Shown here piece after piece: positions 55,686 through 64,000 of a DNA stretch of 64,000 nucleotides. The first letter of the stretch is position 1. The number at the start of each line of letters is the position of its first letter. Made by a program: the position numbers and the translations under genes. The DNA lies in assembly GCF_014356525.2 (NCBI RefSeq), contig NC_052515.1:19001564-19065563 (forward strand). Direction: 5' to 3'. The DNA comes from Nilaparvata lugens. Its lineage: Eukaryota; Arthropoda; Insecta; Hemiptera; Delphacidae. The notes under the pieces were generated by a model. It was given only the letters and a program-made list of their open reading frames with translations. It did no database searches and had not been told where the DNA came from.

Positions 55686-56240
55686 ATGTTATTACAAAAT
55701 GAATCTGATGAGTGTGAAAATAATAGCATGTCTAAAACCAAAATTTCATATTCAATCAATTTATTAAAAATGATTTGTATTTTCACTGTAATGTTATATT
55801 GGTTTGCAATAATTATTCTATTATATGCAAATTATAATAAAGTCTGTAGGTGTGACTTGGCTTCATCAAATTTTACAAATATACTTCAGTTCAATATATC
55901 GCTTCAAACAAATAATAGCAATAGAATGCAAGATAGCGACAATATTGAATCAGATGAATTTTCTAAACACTTGCTAGATATGGAAAAAACAAAGACTAGT
56001 ACTTTATTTTATTTAAAATCTTGTATTATTTCAGCGATAGGTATCAAGAAAATATCTAAATCATTTGAAAATGAGCTTAATGACTGGTATTCTTCATTGA
56101 TTGATCCCTATCGAAATATATGTAACTTTTATAATAATTATAATGTAATCAACAATTGTGTAAACCCACAATTTGATGTTATTGATGTTAATATTGATCT
56201 ACTTTTAAACAAAACGAAACAGTTTTGTATTACAGATTGA
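55686..56240 (+). CDS. Polinton 2 type II membrane protein, copy 2
   Basis: Identical in translation to 54104-54658, with the same promoter and downstream text; offset 1582 bp. It leads directly into the complete PLA2-like region, so this is the original location and the upstream copy the added one. Identity over 184 codons means a very recent duplication, or an assembly artefact. Confidence 0.65.
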   Translation: MLLQNESDECENNSMSKTKISYSINLLKMICIFTVMLYWFAIIILLYANYNKVCRCDLASSNFTNILQFNISLQTNNSNRMQDSDNIESDEFSKHLLDMEKTKTSTLFYLKSCIISAIGIKKISKSFENELNDWYSSLIDPYRNICNFYNNYNVINNCVNPQFDVIDVNIDLLLNKTKQFCITD

Positions 56241-56342
56241 AAGATGACTAGCAGATGTTATGAATGTCATTCTTTCAAGTTAGGTAGTTGAATGTAAGTT
56301 TCTAGTTTTGATTAGTGTAACAGTGACTGTCTAAGTGATAGT

Positions 56343-57067
56343 ATGGTTAAAGTTGGATGTAAAGGAAAGGTTAGTTCGCATAGTCATATCAAGTCTAAAA
56401 AATTCAAAAAAAGTGGTATTATTGGTAGTGGATTATTATCTAAACTCGGTAGTATTGCATCTAGCGTAATTAATAAAGGGATCGATATTTTACCAGTTGA
56501 AATTCATCCATTTTCATACCAGTATTGTGGCCCTGGCACCAAGTTGGAAAAGCGATTAGCAAGAGGTGACCGGGAATAAATTCATTGGACAGAGCGTGTA
56601 AGATACATGACATAGCCTACAGTCAGTTCAGCGATAACGAAACACGTTCGAAAGCTGATGGTATATTAGCTGATAAAGCTTGGGAAATTTTTAAAGATTC
56701 AAGTACACCACTTCCTGAGAAAGCATTGAGTTATTTGGTAAATCTTGCAATGAAGACTAAGAAAGCTATTGGTTCTGGTATTCATCGTATAGGTAGGAGA
56801 GGTAGAAAAAGAAAAAGTGAAAGGTATTCAGTGAGAAAACCATCCACCATGAAAAGTGATTTAATTCGTAAAGAGACTATTAAGCAACTCAAAACACATG
56901 TAAAAGGAAGAGGATATTATTTAAAGCCATATCCGCAGTATTATGGAGGAGGTAGGTTATTGAACACAGCAAGAACACATATTCCATTCGGTGCAATCGG
57001 ACTAGTAGGAAAGAAAAAGAAAAGGAGAAAAGTTAAAAGGAAACGTATTAGAAAAACACGAAAATGA
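56343..57067 (+). pseudogene. Polinton 2 parvovirus-type PLA2-like protein, frameshifted
   Basis: The first part (56343-56579, 78 residues) has a basic, glycine-rich start, a leucine-rich helix (SGLLSKLGSIASSVINKGI), LPVEIH and the calcium-loop-like CGPGTKLEKRL. A frameshift near 56575 separates it from the second part (56585-57067), which begins just before the catalytic HDIAY and continues with ADKAWEIF, a glycine hinge and a very basic C-terminus (KKKKRRKVKRKRIRK). The Ca-loop plus HD dyad is the parvovirus VP1 phospholipase A2 signature. The basic tail could bind DNA in the capsid. The second part ends with an ATGA overlap with the protease. Confidence 0.75.
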
Positions 57068-57435
57068 ATTATTTAAAGTTAGATAAAGCATTATCAAACT
57101 TTGATTTGCTAATTTTAGCTAAACTATTAAAAATACCATTACGTGGTGTTTATATGTTGAACAAGCTACCGGATAGAGTACTTACTAATGAAATGATAAT
57201 AGTAAATTTGGATAGAGATAGTGGAGTTGGATCACATTGGGTAGCCTATCATAAAATAGCTGATAATGTTTACTATTTTGATCCTATAGGGAATTTACAG
57301 CCTCCGAAAATGTTAGTAGATTACTGGTGTAAACAAAAGAATATTAATATCTATTATAATATCGATCAGGTACAATCACATACTTCGAATATATGCGGAC
57401 ATCTATGTCTCTTGTTTCTTTGTAATCAGTTATAA
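57064..57435 (+). CDS. Polinton 2 adenain-like cysteine protease
   Basis: A 123-residue intact protease of the Ulp1/adenovirus endopeptidase type. The catalytic order is visible: His in GVGSHWVAY (~residues 57-65), Asp in YYFDPIGN (~74-81) and Cys in NICGHLCLLFL (~108-118). It begins within the last codons of the preceding ORF (ATGA). Such proteases mature capsid precursors inside the particle. The decayed homologue in Polinton 1 lies at 8570-8937. Confidence 0.9.
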   Translation: MNYLKLDKALSNFDLLILAKLLKIPLRGVYMLNKLPDRVLTNEMIIVNLDRDSGVGSHWVAYHKIADNVYYFDPIGNLQPPKMLVDYWCKQKNINIYYNIDQVQSHTSNICGHLCLLFLCNQL

Positions 57436-57465
57436 GTGTTGAATGCTGAGAGAAGGATCTATAAA

Positions 57466-58158
57466 ATGGTTGTTATAACATTATCATCAGATACGAGTGA
57501 GCTTTATGAAACTTTACCAGAAGTACTAGAACTTTCAAGCGAAACTGAATGGGAGATAGGCTTAATAAATTTGTGGACTTTCAACTCAATACCTAATGTA
57601 GAGAAAGGAAAGAATTCTAGTTTCAAATTCGGTGATAATCTAGTGAAACTGGAAACAGGATCATATGAGATTGATACGATTATAGAAGCATTAAAAGAAA
57701 AATTAAACATAAGCGATGAATCTAATGATTTAAAAATTATAGGTAATAACAATACATTAAAAACAGAAATATATTCGAGTAAAGCAATTGATTTAAGCCA
57801 GCAAGATTCTATTGCACCGATATTAGGTTTTGATAGAGAAATTTTAGTGCCGAATGTTTGGCATTACTCGAAAAATCAAGTATCAATATCAAATATTTCC
57901 TCAATTATAGTTTCATGTAATCTAGTGTGTAGTACATATGCTAACGGGAAAGAAACACATAGTTTATATGAATTCCTACCAAAGGTGCCACCAGGTTATC
58001 TGATCAATGAAACACCGAATCCGATAATTTATGTAAGCTTATGTACACATAAATTTCAAACCATTAGCGTAAAGATCACTGACCAGAACGGTAGTTTATT
58101 AGATTTTAGAGGTGATAGAATAACAGTGAGATTACATATACGTAAAAAACAGTATTAA
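57466..58158 (+). CDS. Polinton 2 minor capsid (penton-like) protein
   Basis: I choose ATG 57466 (MVVITLSSDTSEL) over the upstream alternative codon at 57436, since the shared alignment with 8935-9612 begins there. About 230 residues, beta-rich, with WEIGLINLWTFNSIPN, DSIAPILGFDRE, HSLYEFLP and a terminal FRGDRITVRLHIRKK. Size and place between protease and major capsid match the Polinton single-jelly-roll minor capsid. Intact. Confidence 0.85.
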   Translation: MVVITLSSDTSELYETLPEVLELSSETEWEIGLINLWTFNSIPNVEKGKNSSFKFGDNLVKLETGSYEIDTIIEALKEKLNISDESNDLKIIGNNNTLKTEIYSSKAIDLSQQDSIAPILGFDREILVPNVWHYSKNQVSISNISSIIVSCNLVCSTYANGKETHSLYEFLPKVPPGYLINETPNPIIYVSLCTHKFQTISVKITDQNGSLLDFRGDRITVRLHIRKKQY

Positions 58159-58159
58159 C

Positions 58160-58417
58160 ATGGGCTTTATTGTTTACAATTCGCAAGCATATTCTAAATA
58201 TAGACCTGTAAATCAGACTGGATTGAAAAGACAAAATATGAAACCGATTAAATGGAATGTACCTAAAAAGAGGAAAAAGTTAATGTATAGGTACAATGGT
58301 GGAGACTTGATTAGTAAGAGTTCATACTCTGTGCCGTTAACATCGAAAAACGCACGCATTTTAGAGAGATTAGGATTTCGTGTTAATTATAATTTTGTCA
58401 ATGGCAGCAATAAGTGA
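58160..58417 (+). CDS. Polinton 2 small basic protein overlapping the capsid gene
   Basis: An 85-residue protein rich in Lys, Arg, Asn and Tyr (PKKRKKLMYRYNGG). The ending SKNARILERLGFRVNYN matches the SQRNMKLLQRLGFIVYN stretch of the Polinton 1 ORF at 9624-9800. It starts 2 bp after the minor capsid stop and overlaps the major capsid start by 17 bp. Function unknown. Conservation of place and motif supports a real virion-related gene. Confidence 0.7.
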   Translation: MGFIVYNSQAYSKYRPVNQTGLKRQNMKPIKWNVPKKRKKLMYRYNGGDLISKSSYSVPLTSKNARILERLGFRVNYNFVNGSNK

Positions 58418-59636
58418 GATACTAGATGTAGAAAGTGATGTACACTACTATAATGATATTATAAATTTTGAGTATCATACACATGGACCGTATGCAAATC
58501 AAAAACTTGAACGCTCAGATGAGGTGAGAATTCCTATAAATTCTATGGATCACTACTGTCTTCCATGTCGTTCGTTTCTGTTAATTGAAGGTCAAGTTGA
58601 TTGTAGAAGGGATGTGAAAGATGATAAGTCAGATGTTGTGACTGAGACGACAGCAACATATAAATTAATAAGTAATGCAATGAGTTATTTGTTTGATGAA
58701 ATCAGATATGAGCTTGCAGGTACATCTATAGCTAAATCAAGATTGGTTGGTATAACTTCAACAATAAAAGCATTATTGTTGAAAAATTCATTTGATAAGA
58801 ATATTTTCCATTTAGCAGGATTTGATCATGATGGGTATACATTAACTGATAATAAATTCAGCTTTTGTATACCACTAAAACTAATTCTTCCATTTTTTGA
58901 AGATTTCAAACATGTAATATTGAATTTGAAACAAGAACTTGTACTACTTAGATCATCGTCAGATATAAATTGTATTGAATCAGCAAATGGAAAGAAAGTT
59001 TCAATAACTTTGACTAAGCTAGTATGGAAGATGCCATATATTGAACTAGAAAATCATAGAAGACTAAAATTTTTGAAAATACTTGATGCAGATAGACCAT
59101 TAAAATTAGCTTTCAGGAAATGGGAAATTCATGAATATCCAGTTCTCCCATTATCAAAAGAACACAGCTGGACGATACGAACCACTTCTATAGCTGACAT
59201 TCCAAAATATGTGATTTTAGCATTTCAAACAAATAGGAAATTAATAATGAAAGCTAATATGGCGAAATTTGATTTTTGTCAACTTCATAATGTTAAACTT
59301 TATTTGAACTCTCAGTATTATCCCTATGATCATTTTTTGGGTAGTAAAGAGTTAATGTATAAAACATTTCTAGATTTTGCAGTATCGTACTATAATTTAC
59401 CGGTAAATGCTGAATATGGAAATGCAGTTGATTTTAATACGTTTAAGAGTGAAACACCAATTTTTGTAATAGATTGTTCACATCAATCAGATCACTTGAA
59501 GGTATCGACTGATGTTAGAGTAGAAATTGAATTTGAAAAGGCTGTACCAAATTTGACAACAGCATATTGTATTCTTGTAAGTGATACATTAATAGAATAT
59601 AAACCGCTAACATCACTTGTAAGAGAAGTGCAATAG
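58401..59636 (+). CDS. Polinton 2 major capsid protein
   Basis: I place the start at ATG 58401 (MAAISEILD). About 411 residues. The early EYHTHGPYANQ and CRSFLLIEG stretches are shared with Polinton 1. The segment NAMSYLFDEIRYELAG is the typical first-barrel element of the double-jelly-roll major capsid of Polintons and related dsDNA viruses. Later parts (KMPYIELENHRR, FRKWEIHEYPVLP, AFQTNRK) are beta-rich. The frame is intact. It would build the pseudo-hexagonal shell. It is the last core gene of the rightward block. Confidence 0.85.
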   Translation: MAAISEILDVESDVHYYNDIINFEYHTHGPYANQKLERSDEVRIPINSMDHYCLPCRSFLLIEGQVDCRRDVKDDKSDVVTETTATYKLISNAMSYLFDEIRYELAGTSIAKSRLVGITSTIKALLLKNSFDKNIFHLAGFDHDGYTLTDNKFSFCIPLKLILPFFEDFKHVILNLKQELVLLRSSSDINCIESANGKKVSITLTKLVWKMPYIELENHRRLKFLKILDADRPLKLAFRKWEIHEYPVLPLSKEHSWTIRTTSIADIPKYVILAFQTNRKLIMKANMAKFDFCQLHNVKLYLNSQYYPYDHFLGSKELMYKTFLDFAVSYYNLPVNAEYGNAVDFNTFKSETPIFVIDCSHQSDHLKVSTDVRVEIEFEKAVPNLTTAYCILVSDTLIEYKPLTSLVREVQ

Positions 59637-59728
59637 GTTTCTAATAGTATGTATAGGTTTGTAATGGGCGTTGTGCGCTGTTCAGCGCTAATCATTATCT
59701 TTCAGAATTGCTAATAAAGTCAGAAGTA

Positions 59729-59968
59729 ATGTGTAAACAACATGTGGATTATATGTGTGAGAGCGAGAGGATGAGATCTATGAAAAGTTGTCCTTTTTAT
59801 AATAGTGAGAAAAAAAGAAAGTATGCAAGACAGGGTTTTTTCTACAATGGTAGTAAAGTAATTTGTGTTTATTGTGGATATGAACTGTTTATGCATAGAG
59901 CTAGAATATGTAATCTTAATAGCGGTATAAATTCAGTAAATTTTTCAGTCTTGGTTCCGCTGGTATAA
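59729..59968 (+). CDS. BIR-like (inhibitor of apoptosis) half-domain ORF
   Basis: A 79-residue ORF following the capsid gene by 92 bp. It reads ESERMRSMKS near residues 11-20, then ARQGFFYNGSKVICVYCGYE at 33-52. This matches the first half of a BIR repeat: the Arg/Ser start, the GF(Y/F)Y-x-G turn and the first zinc cysteine pair (C46, C49). The later conserved W, the GD-x-P, His and last Cys are absent, so a full zinc site cannot form. It may be the broken remnant of an IAP-like gene or a diverged minimal form. Confidence 0.5.
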   Translation: MCKQHVDYMCESERMRSMKSCPFYNSEKKRKYARQGFFYNGSKVICVYCGYELFMHRARICNLNSGINSVNFSVLVPLV

Positions 59969-59998
59969 ATAGAGCTGAAAATGATAGGATGATTCAGT
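59964..59998 (+). promoter_or_regulatory. TATA box and TCAGT initiator
   Basis: TATAAATA at 59964-59971 and TCAGT at 59994-59998 (A at 59996), 32 bases apart. ATG 60021 follows 25 bases later. This is a textbook arthropod core promoter at the end of the BIR-like ORF. Confidence 0.7.
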
Positions 59999-60020
59999 GT
60001 GCTATTGAACATCGGTCAGG

Positions 60021-60248
60021 ATGAATCCGGCAAATTGGTTAGCAGCTGAAGATAATTTAGAAAGTAAACTTCGCGAACATTTAGATTGGTTTGATGTATG
60101 TGAAAATTCAATCAGTAAAGCTAAAGAAGAAAATCGAGATACAACGTTATTAGTGGAATTACTATCAGTTTTTTTATCAACAGTAAATATTAATGACATT
60201 AACGAGTATTTATGTTATTATAGACCTATCATTTTTTTAGAATTTTAA
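60021..60248 (+). CDS. Small promoter-bearing ORF, unknown
   Basis: A 75-residue ORF: an acidic, helical protein (WLAAEDNLESKLREHLDWF, then KAKEENRDTTLLVELLSVFL). No known family recognised. The alternating helices could suit a death-fold-type adaptor, but I cannot support that from the sequence. The end may be replaced by hAT sequence, because the neighbouring hAT frame is open from about 60223. It is worth annotating because of the clear promoter. Confidence 0.4.
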   Translation: MNPANWLAAEDNLESKLREHLDWFDVCENSISKAKEENRDTTLLVELLSVFLSTVNINDINEYLCYYRPIIFLEF

Positions 60249-62826
60249 AACCTCTTATTTCAGGGCTTAATAAATTCTCACAGACTATAAAAAAATTGTC
60301 GTATATATTTGTAGGTCAGACCAAGAACTGGAAGAACAGGAGGAACCTGTCAATTTTGGAACAAGTGATGTAGATGAACCAGACTTGGATATTTTACCTA
60401 ATGAAGATCACAGTGATCCAGCTTCATATGCCAACCTCAAGCTCTCTCCTGAAGACATAAACGTGGCTCTAAATTTGGAAAATCAAGACTTATCATCAAT
60501 AGAATTTCCTTCAACAAGTGGAAGAAAATTTAATCCTCTGTGGAAAAATTGTATATTACCCAATAACAGTGTGAAACCTAGGAAGTGGCTAGTGTACAGT
60601 AAAAAAAAAGACGCTGTATTTTGTTTGCCTTGCACACTATTTGCACTTCCAACGGAACGGTCTGTATGGGGAACAGCAGGCTACAGAGGATGGACAGAGC
60701 ATAGAGGAGAAAGAGATTTTGTACTCCACGAGACTTCCAAAAATCATATATCTGCAGAGGTTGCCAGAATCCAATGGATCTCGAAAAAGAGACTAGATTC
60801 GAGCCTTGCTCAACAATCTAACAGAGCAGTTGACCAAAACCGAGAAGTCCTGTCAGTTGTCATTGATTGTTGTCGTTACTTGAGTGAGGAAATGATTGCG
60901 TTTCGCAAAAATGATGTTTTAGAAGGAAAGCTGTTGGGGTTATTTAGACTTATAGGAAAATATAGTCCAGACGCGAGAGTTTACCTTGAAAAAATTGATA
61001 GAGCAAGGACTGAGAATGTAAGACTTTCATCCAATTTCTTGAGTTACAGGAATATTTCTGATCTTATCAATACAATGAGTGATGTGGTAGTTAAAAGAAT
61101 TGTAACAAGTGTGAAATCAACCAATATTTATTCAATTATATTAGACTCTACCCAGGATGTGAGTAAAAAAGAATGTACCACTATCATACTTCGCTACATT
61201 GAGCACATGGATGATACACAACAAACTACAATATCAAATGTGAAACCAGAAGAGCGCTTGGTCAAGGTTTTTACAAGTGGGGATACATCCGGGGAAATGT
61301 TGTTTAGAGAGCTAAAGAAATGCTTAACAGCCCTAAACCTTGATCTAAAAGGTATAGTGGGCCAGAGTATGGACGGTGCAGGGAACATGAGAGGGCAGTT
61401 CAAAGGTCTCAAATCACTAGTCACAGAGGAAAACCCTAAAGCTTTTTATGTATGGTGCTGCTCTCACAGGTTTGCCCTTGTTGTAGAGCAGTCCCTTGAT
61501 ATATGCCGTCAAATGAGGAATTTGTTTTCATTCTTGGAAGACTTGTATGTTTTCATGTCAGGCCACAGGAGACACCACCTTTTGCTCGAAAATTTAGAAA
61601 AGGGGGAAAAAAGAAGCAAGAGACGCTTAAAAAGAGTACAGACTACTCGTTGGTCAAGTAAAAATGATGCCCTTCAAACCATTGTAAGTTGTTTTGAAAC
61701 AATAAGAGAAACATTGAAAGATTTGTCAACTGACAAGAATTCTGACAATAACACAAAAGCAAAAGCAATGGGACTCCTAAAGCAAATGACAGATTTTGAA
61801 AATATAAGCACTATATAAATAGCATCTTCTTTGTTCAAAATATTGTCTCCCATAGCAATTTGTTTTCAGTCACCTACCATTGACTACAGTACAGTCCCAA
61901 AAGTTATTAAAGAAACACAGGAAAAACTGGCATCCATGCGCCAAGATTCGGCATGGGAAAAGATTGAAAGTGGCATTACTTCCTTTGCTGAAGAACACAA
62001 CATTCCTTTACCCACCAGACAAAGAATCAGAAAAAGGAAAAGATTCATGGACGAGTTGGCAATTGATGGATGCATAGAAGACCCTATAAAGAAAGTAAAG
62101 GTTGATATTTATTTCCACGTTCTAGACTCTCTCTACACCCAGCTAACTGACAGATTTCCAGAAAGTTCTCTGGCTATGGTGACGCAGATGGGATATTTTT
62201 CTCATGATGGAATTTTGAAGATGGTAGATGATAAGAAGAAAGGCCTTAAATTCAATCCATCTTCAATCGAGAATCTTAGTGAATACTACAATCTAGATAA
62301 GGAGTTAATTGTAGACGAACTGGACATCTTCATTGATGTTTACAAAGCTACTTACTTGGACATAGATATTTCTGATGTAATGTCTGAGAAGAAGAACTCA
62401 GAGAGAACCAGTACTGCTAATCCCGAGGATAGTTTAAGCTCTGACCATGATGGAGATGAAGAACAGGAGAACGTTACAGTGACTGACAAGTTCAAGAAAA
62501 AGAAAAATGTTGATGACTGGATGAAAAGAGGATTTATTAGACCATACAGGTGCCTATTGAATCTATCAGGATTCCCTCATCTCAGTATACTTTATAGGAT
62601 ACTCTTGTCTCTGCCAGTCACAAGTTGTTCTGCTGAGAGAACTATGAGTCGGTTGAAGATAGTTAAAAATCGTCTTAGAAGCACCATGGGGGATAGTTTG
62701 CTTTCAAGCTTGCTCATTCTTTCTTGCGAGAAAGATATTCTAAAACAGATCTCAAATGAAGAAATCATTAACAAGTTCGCACTTTCAAGTGTGAAAAGAA
62801 AAAAACTTCTTTTGTCAAAGATTTAA
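60223..62826 (+). pseudogene. hAT-family transposase (ZMYM1/DUF4371 type), one in-frame stop
   Basis: A reading frame without an early ATG, open from about 60223 with possible splice acceptors at 60261 (TTATTTCAG) and 60313 (ATTTGTAG). The TTF-type zinc-finger region has KWLVYSKKKDAVFCLPC and a TEHRGERDFVLHETSKNH segment. DUF4371 follows, with YSIILDSTQDVSKKE, GQSMDGAGNMRG and WCCSHRFAL. A TAA at 61816-61818 interrupts, then the same frame continues to 62826, ending with the hAT dimerisation region (LPVTSCSAERTMSRLKIVKNRLRSTM). Length fits a full transposase of about 800 residues. No terminal inverted repeats were found. It could also be a decaying host-domesticated ZMYM-like gene. Confidence 0.8.
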
Positions 62827-64000
62827 GAAAATTTATACCTTTCTGTAGCTAATTTCAATCTTTTGAGTTCACACCCTATTTACCACACAGTAATCAAGTA
62901 ATTATTGTTTGTAATGTTTCATTACTTTTTCTCTTTGTATAAGTTGTTATTGGTATTAATAGAGATAGAATTTACAAAATGTAGCCTACTTGTTCAGATG
63001 ATATCTTTATTCAAAAAACCAAACCATTTAATGATACATCCTGTTAGATTTTTGTTATTTACTCATGTAATGTAAAAGTCAATACAACGTACAACACAAC
63101 ATCAGTAACAACCTGTCCCAATTTATAATAATTTGGAATAACTAAACTTGCTGACATTGACATTATATATTAATTTTTAGCTATTATTATTCTATTCACT
63201 TCTGAATACTCTGGTTATTGTTAAACATGATGCCTCCACCATAATAGAAACAAAATATTGAATTGATACATTATTTATTAAACTTTTCAATACATGCTGT
63301 TTCATGAAATAAAATTTACAATACTTTGGATTTAAATATTTTGTACTATTTGCATTGTAATGTATGATAAGCTGTAAATTGTATTTCATTGTTTTCATGA
63401 CGGCAACATACTAGTCATTATATTTGCTATTGGAACTACCGAACTACAGTATAATTACTTATAAATAAAAGTGTTTAAAATGAAATATACATTGAAGTGC
63501 TATTATTTCATTGCCTTAACCTTTGATAACCTCAACCTTCTGTTCTTCAATTCTTTTTTGTTTTGGCTGGAATCTATCTTTTTATGAACGTTCCAAAATT
63601 GTATGAATGTTTACCAAAGTTGCTATGCAATATTCTTTTGCAATAAAGAATTATAAATGATATTATTATACAACTTTTTATAAGTAGCCTTAACATTTAA
63701 AAGGCAGAGCCTCCCTTACTGCCCATTTAATATCCTATTAAAATATTCCTGATGTAATGTAGTGCTTTGATAAACATATTATACTGGTATATGAATATTA
63801 AAAACTATAATAATTGTTTACTATTTTTTAGTCCTCCCATACAAATAACAGGTGCGCTGCTACTGTAAAAAATCATTACAAAAAGATACTTCATTTCTAT
63901 TCTAAAAAAGATAAGAAGGAGTGGTATATATTTTTACAATAATGAAAACAGAAAGAATTCCTGACAAGACCAAAGGTAAATAATGTCCATTGCAGTTTGG
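62827..64000. other. No recognisable gene
   Basis: AT-rich DNA downstream of the hAT frame. AATAAA-type signals occur (for example near 63308 and 63463). The small minus ORF at 63192-63398 has no motif. No hAT 3' terminal repeat (CCCTG-type) is visible. Confidence 0.6.

Noticed and set aside
60021..60248. Death-fold adaptor next to the BIR-like ORF
   Set aside because: Only helical composition supports it; no diagnostic residues seen, so I left it as unknown.

Overview
The window is nuclear DNA of an insect made almost entirely of transposable elements; I found no convincing single-copy host gene, rRNA or tRNA. It has AT-rich spacers, long GT, GTGA, TA and GTA microsatellites, several non-LTR retrotransposon remnants, a hAT element, Gypsy LTR elements and Polinton/Maverick elements. 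An interspersed repeat family at 1661-1975 and 32765-33543, with the text 'aaggtcctta...aggatccgac', resembles from memory an abundant repeat of planthoppers (Delphacidae, e.g. Nilaparvata). That species guess cannot be verified here. Two 100-base N gaps (10058-10157 and 30602-30701) show a scaffolded assembly, so long-range joins should be treated with care.

Layout. 1-3967: a 2.3-kb direct duplication containing a MITE, microsatellites and 165-bp tandem units. 3964-10057: Polinton 1, all genes on +, in the order MSIDKFG remnant, integrase, packaging ATPase, conserved acidic protein, two MSIDKFG paralogues, a detached polymerase N-terminal domain, phospholipase A2-like protein, protease (decayed), minor capsid, small basic protein and major capsid (frameshifted, cut by the gap). 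10158-11507: a decayed polymerase N-terminal part from a third Polinton, on -. 11586-13119: a broken LINE on -. 14683-30601: three copies of a ~2-kb LTR separated by one full and one 5'-deleted Gypsy internal region. 30702-38700: three LINE remnants, an interspersed repeat, two strong hairpins and a diverged solo LTR of the same Gypsy group. 40584-60248: Polinton 2, about 20 kb and largely intact, with two divergent halves. 60223-62826: a hAT (ZMYM1/DUF4371-type) transposase with one in-frame stop.

How Polinton 2 fits together. Leftward from a centre at 50.1-51.0 kb run the protein-primed DNA polymerase B, the integrase with chromodomain, a small paralogous protein pair, the packaging ATPase, an acidic conserved protein and a repeat-bearing MSIDKFG protein. 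Rightward run a spliced Ser/Thr/Pro-rich protein, a duplicated type II membrane protein, then a tight block: PLA2-like protein, adenain-like protease, minor capsid, small basic protein and double-jelly-roll major capsid, followed by a BIR-like fragment and a small promoter-bearing ORF. This is the gene set of an integrated virus-like element able to encode a capsid. The least ordinary parts are the parvovirus-type PLA2 module, the BIR-like fragment, the spliced gene, and TATA/initiator promoters with uniform spacing in front of accessory genes.
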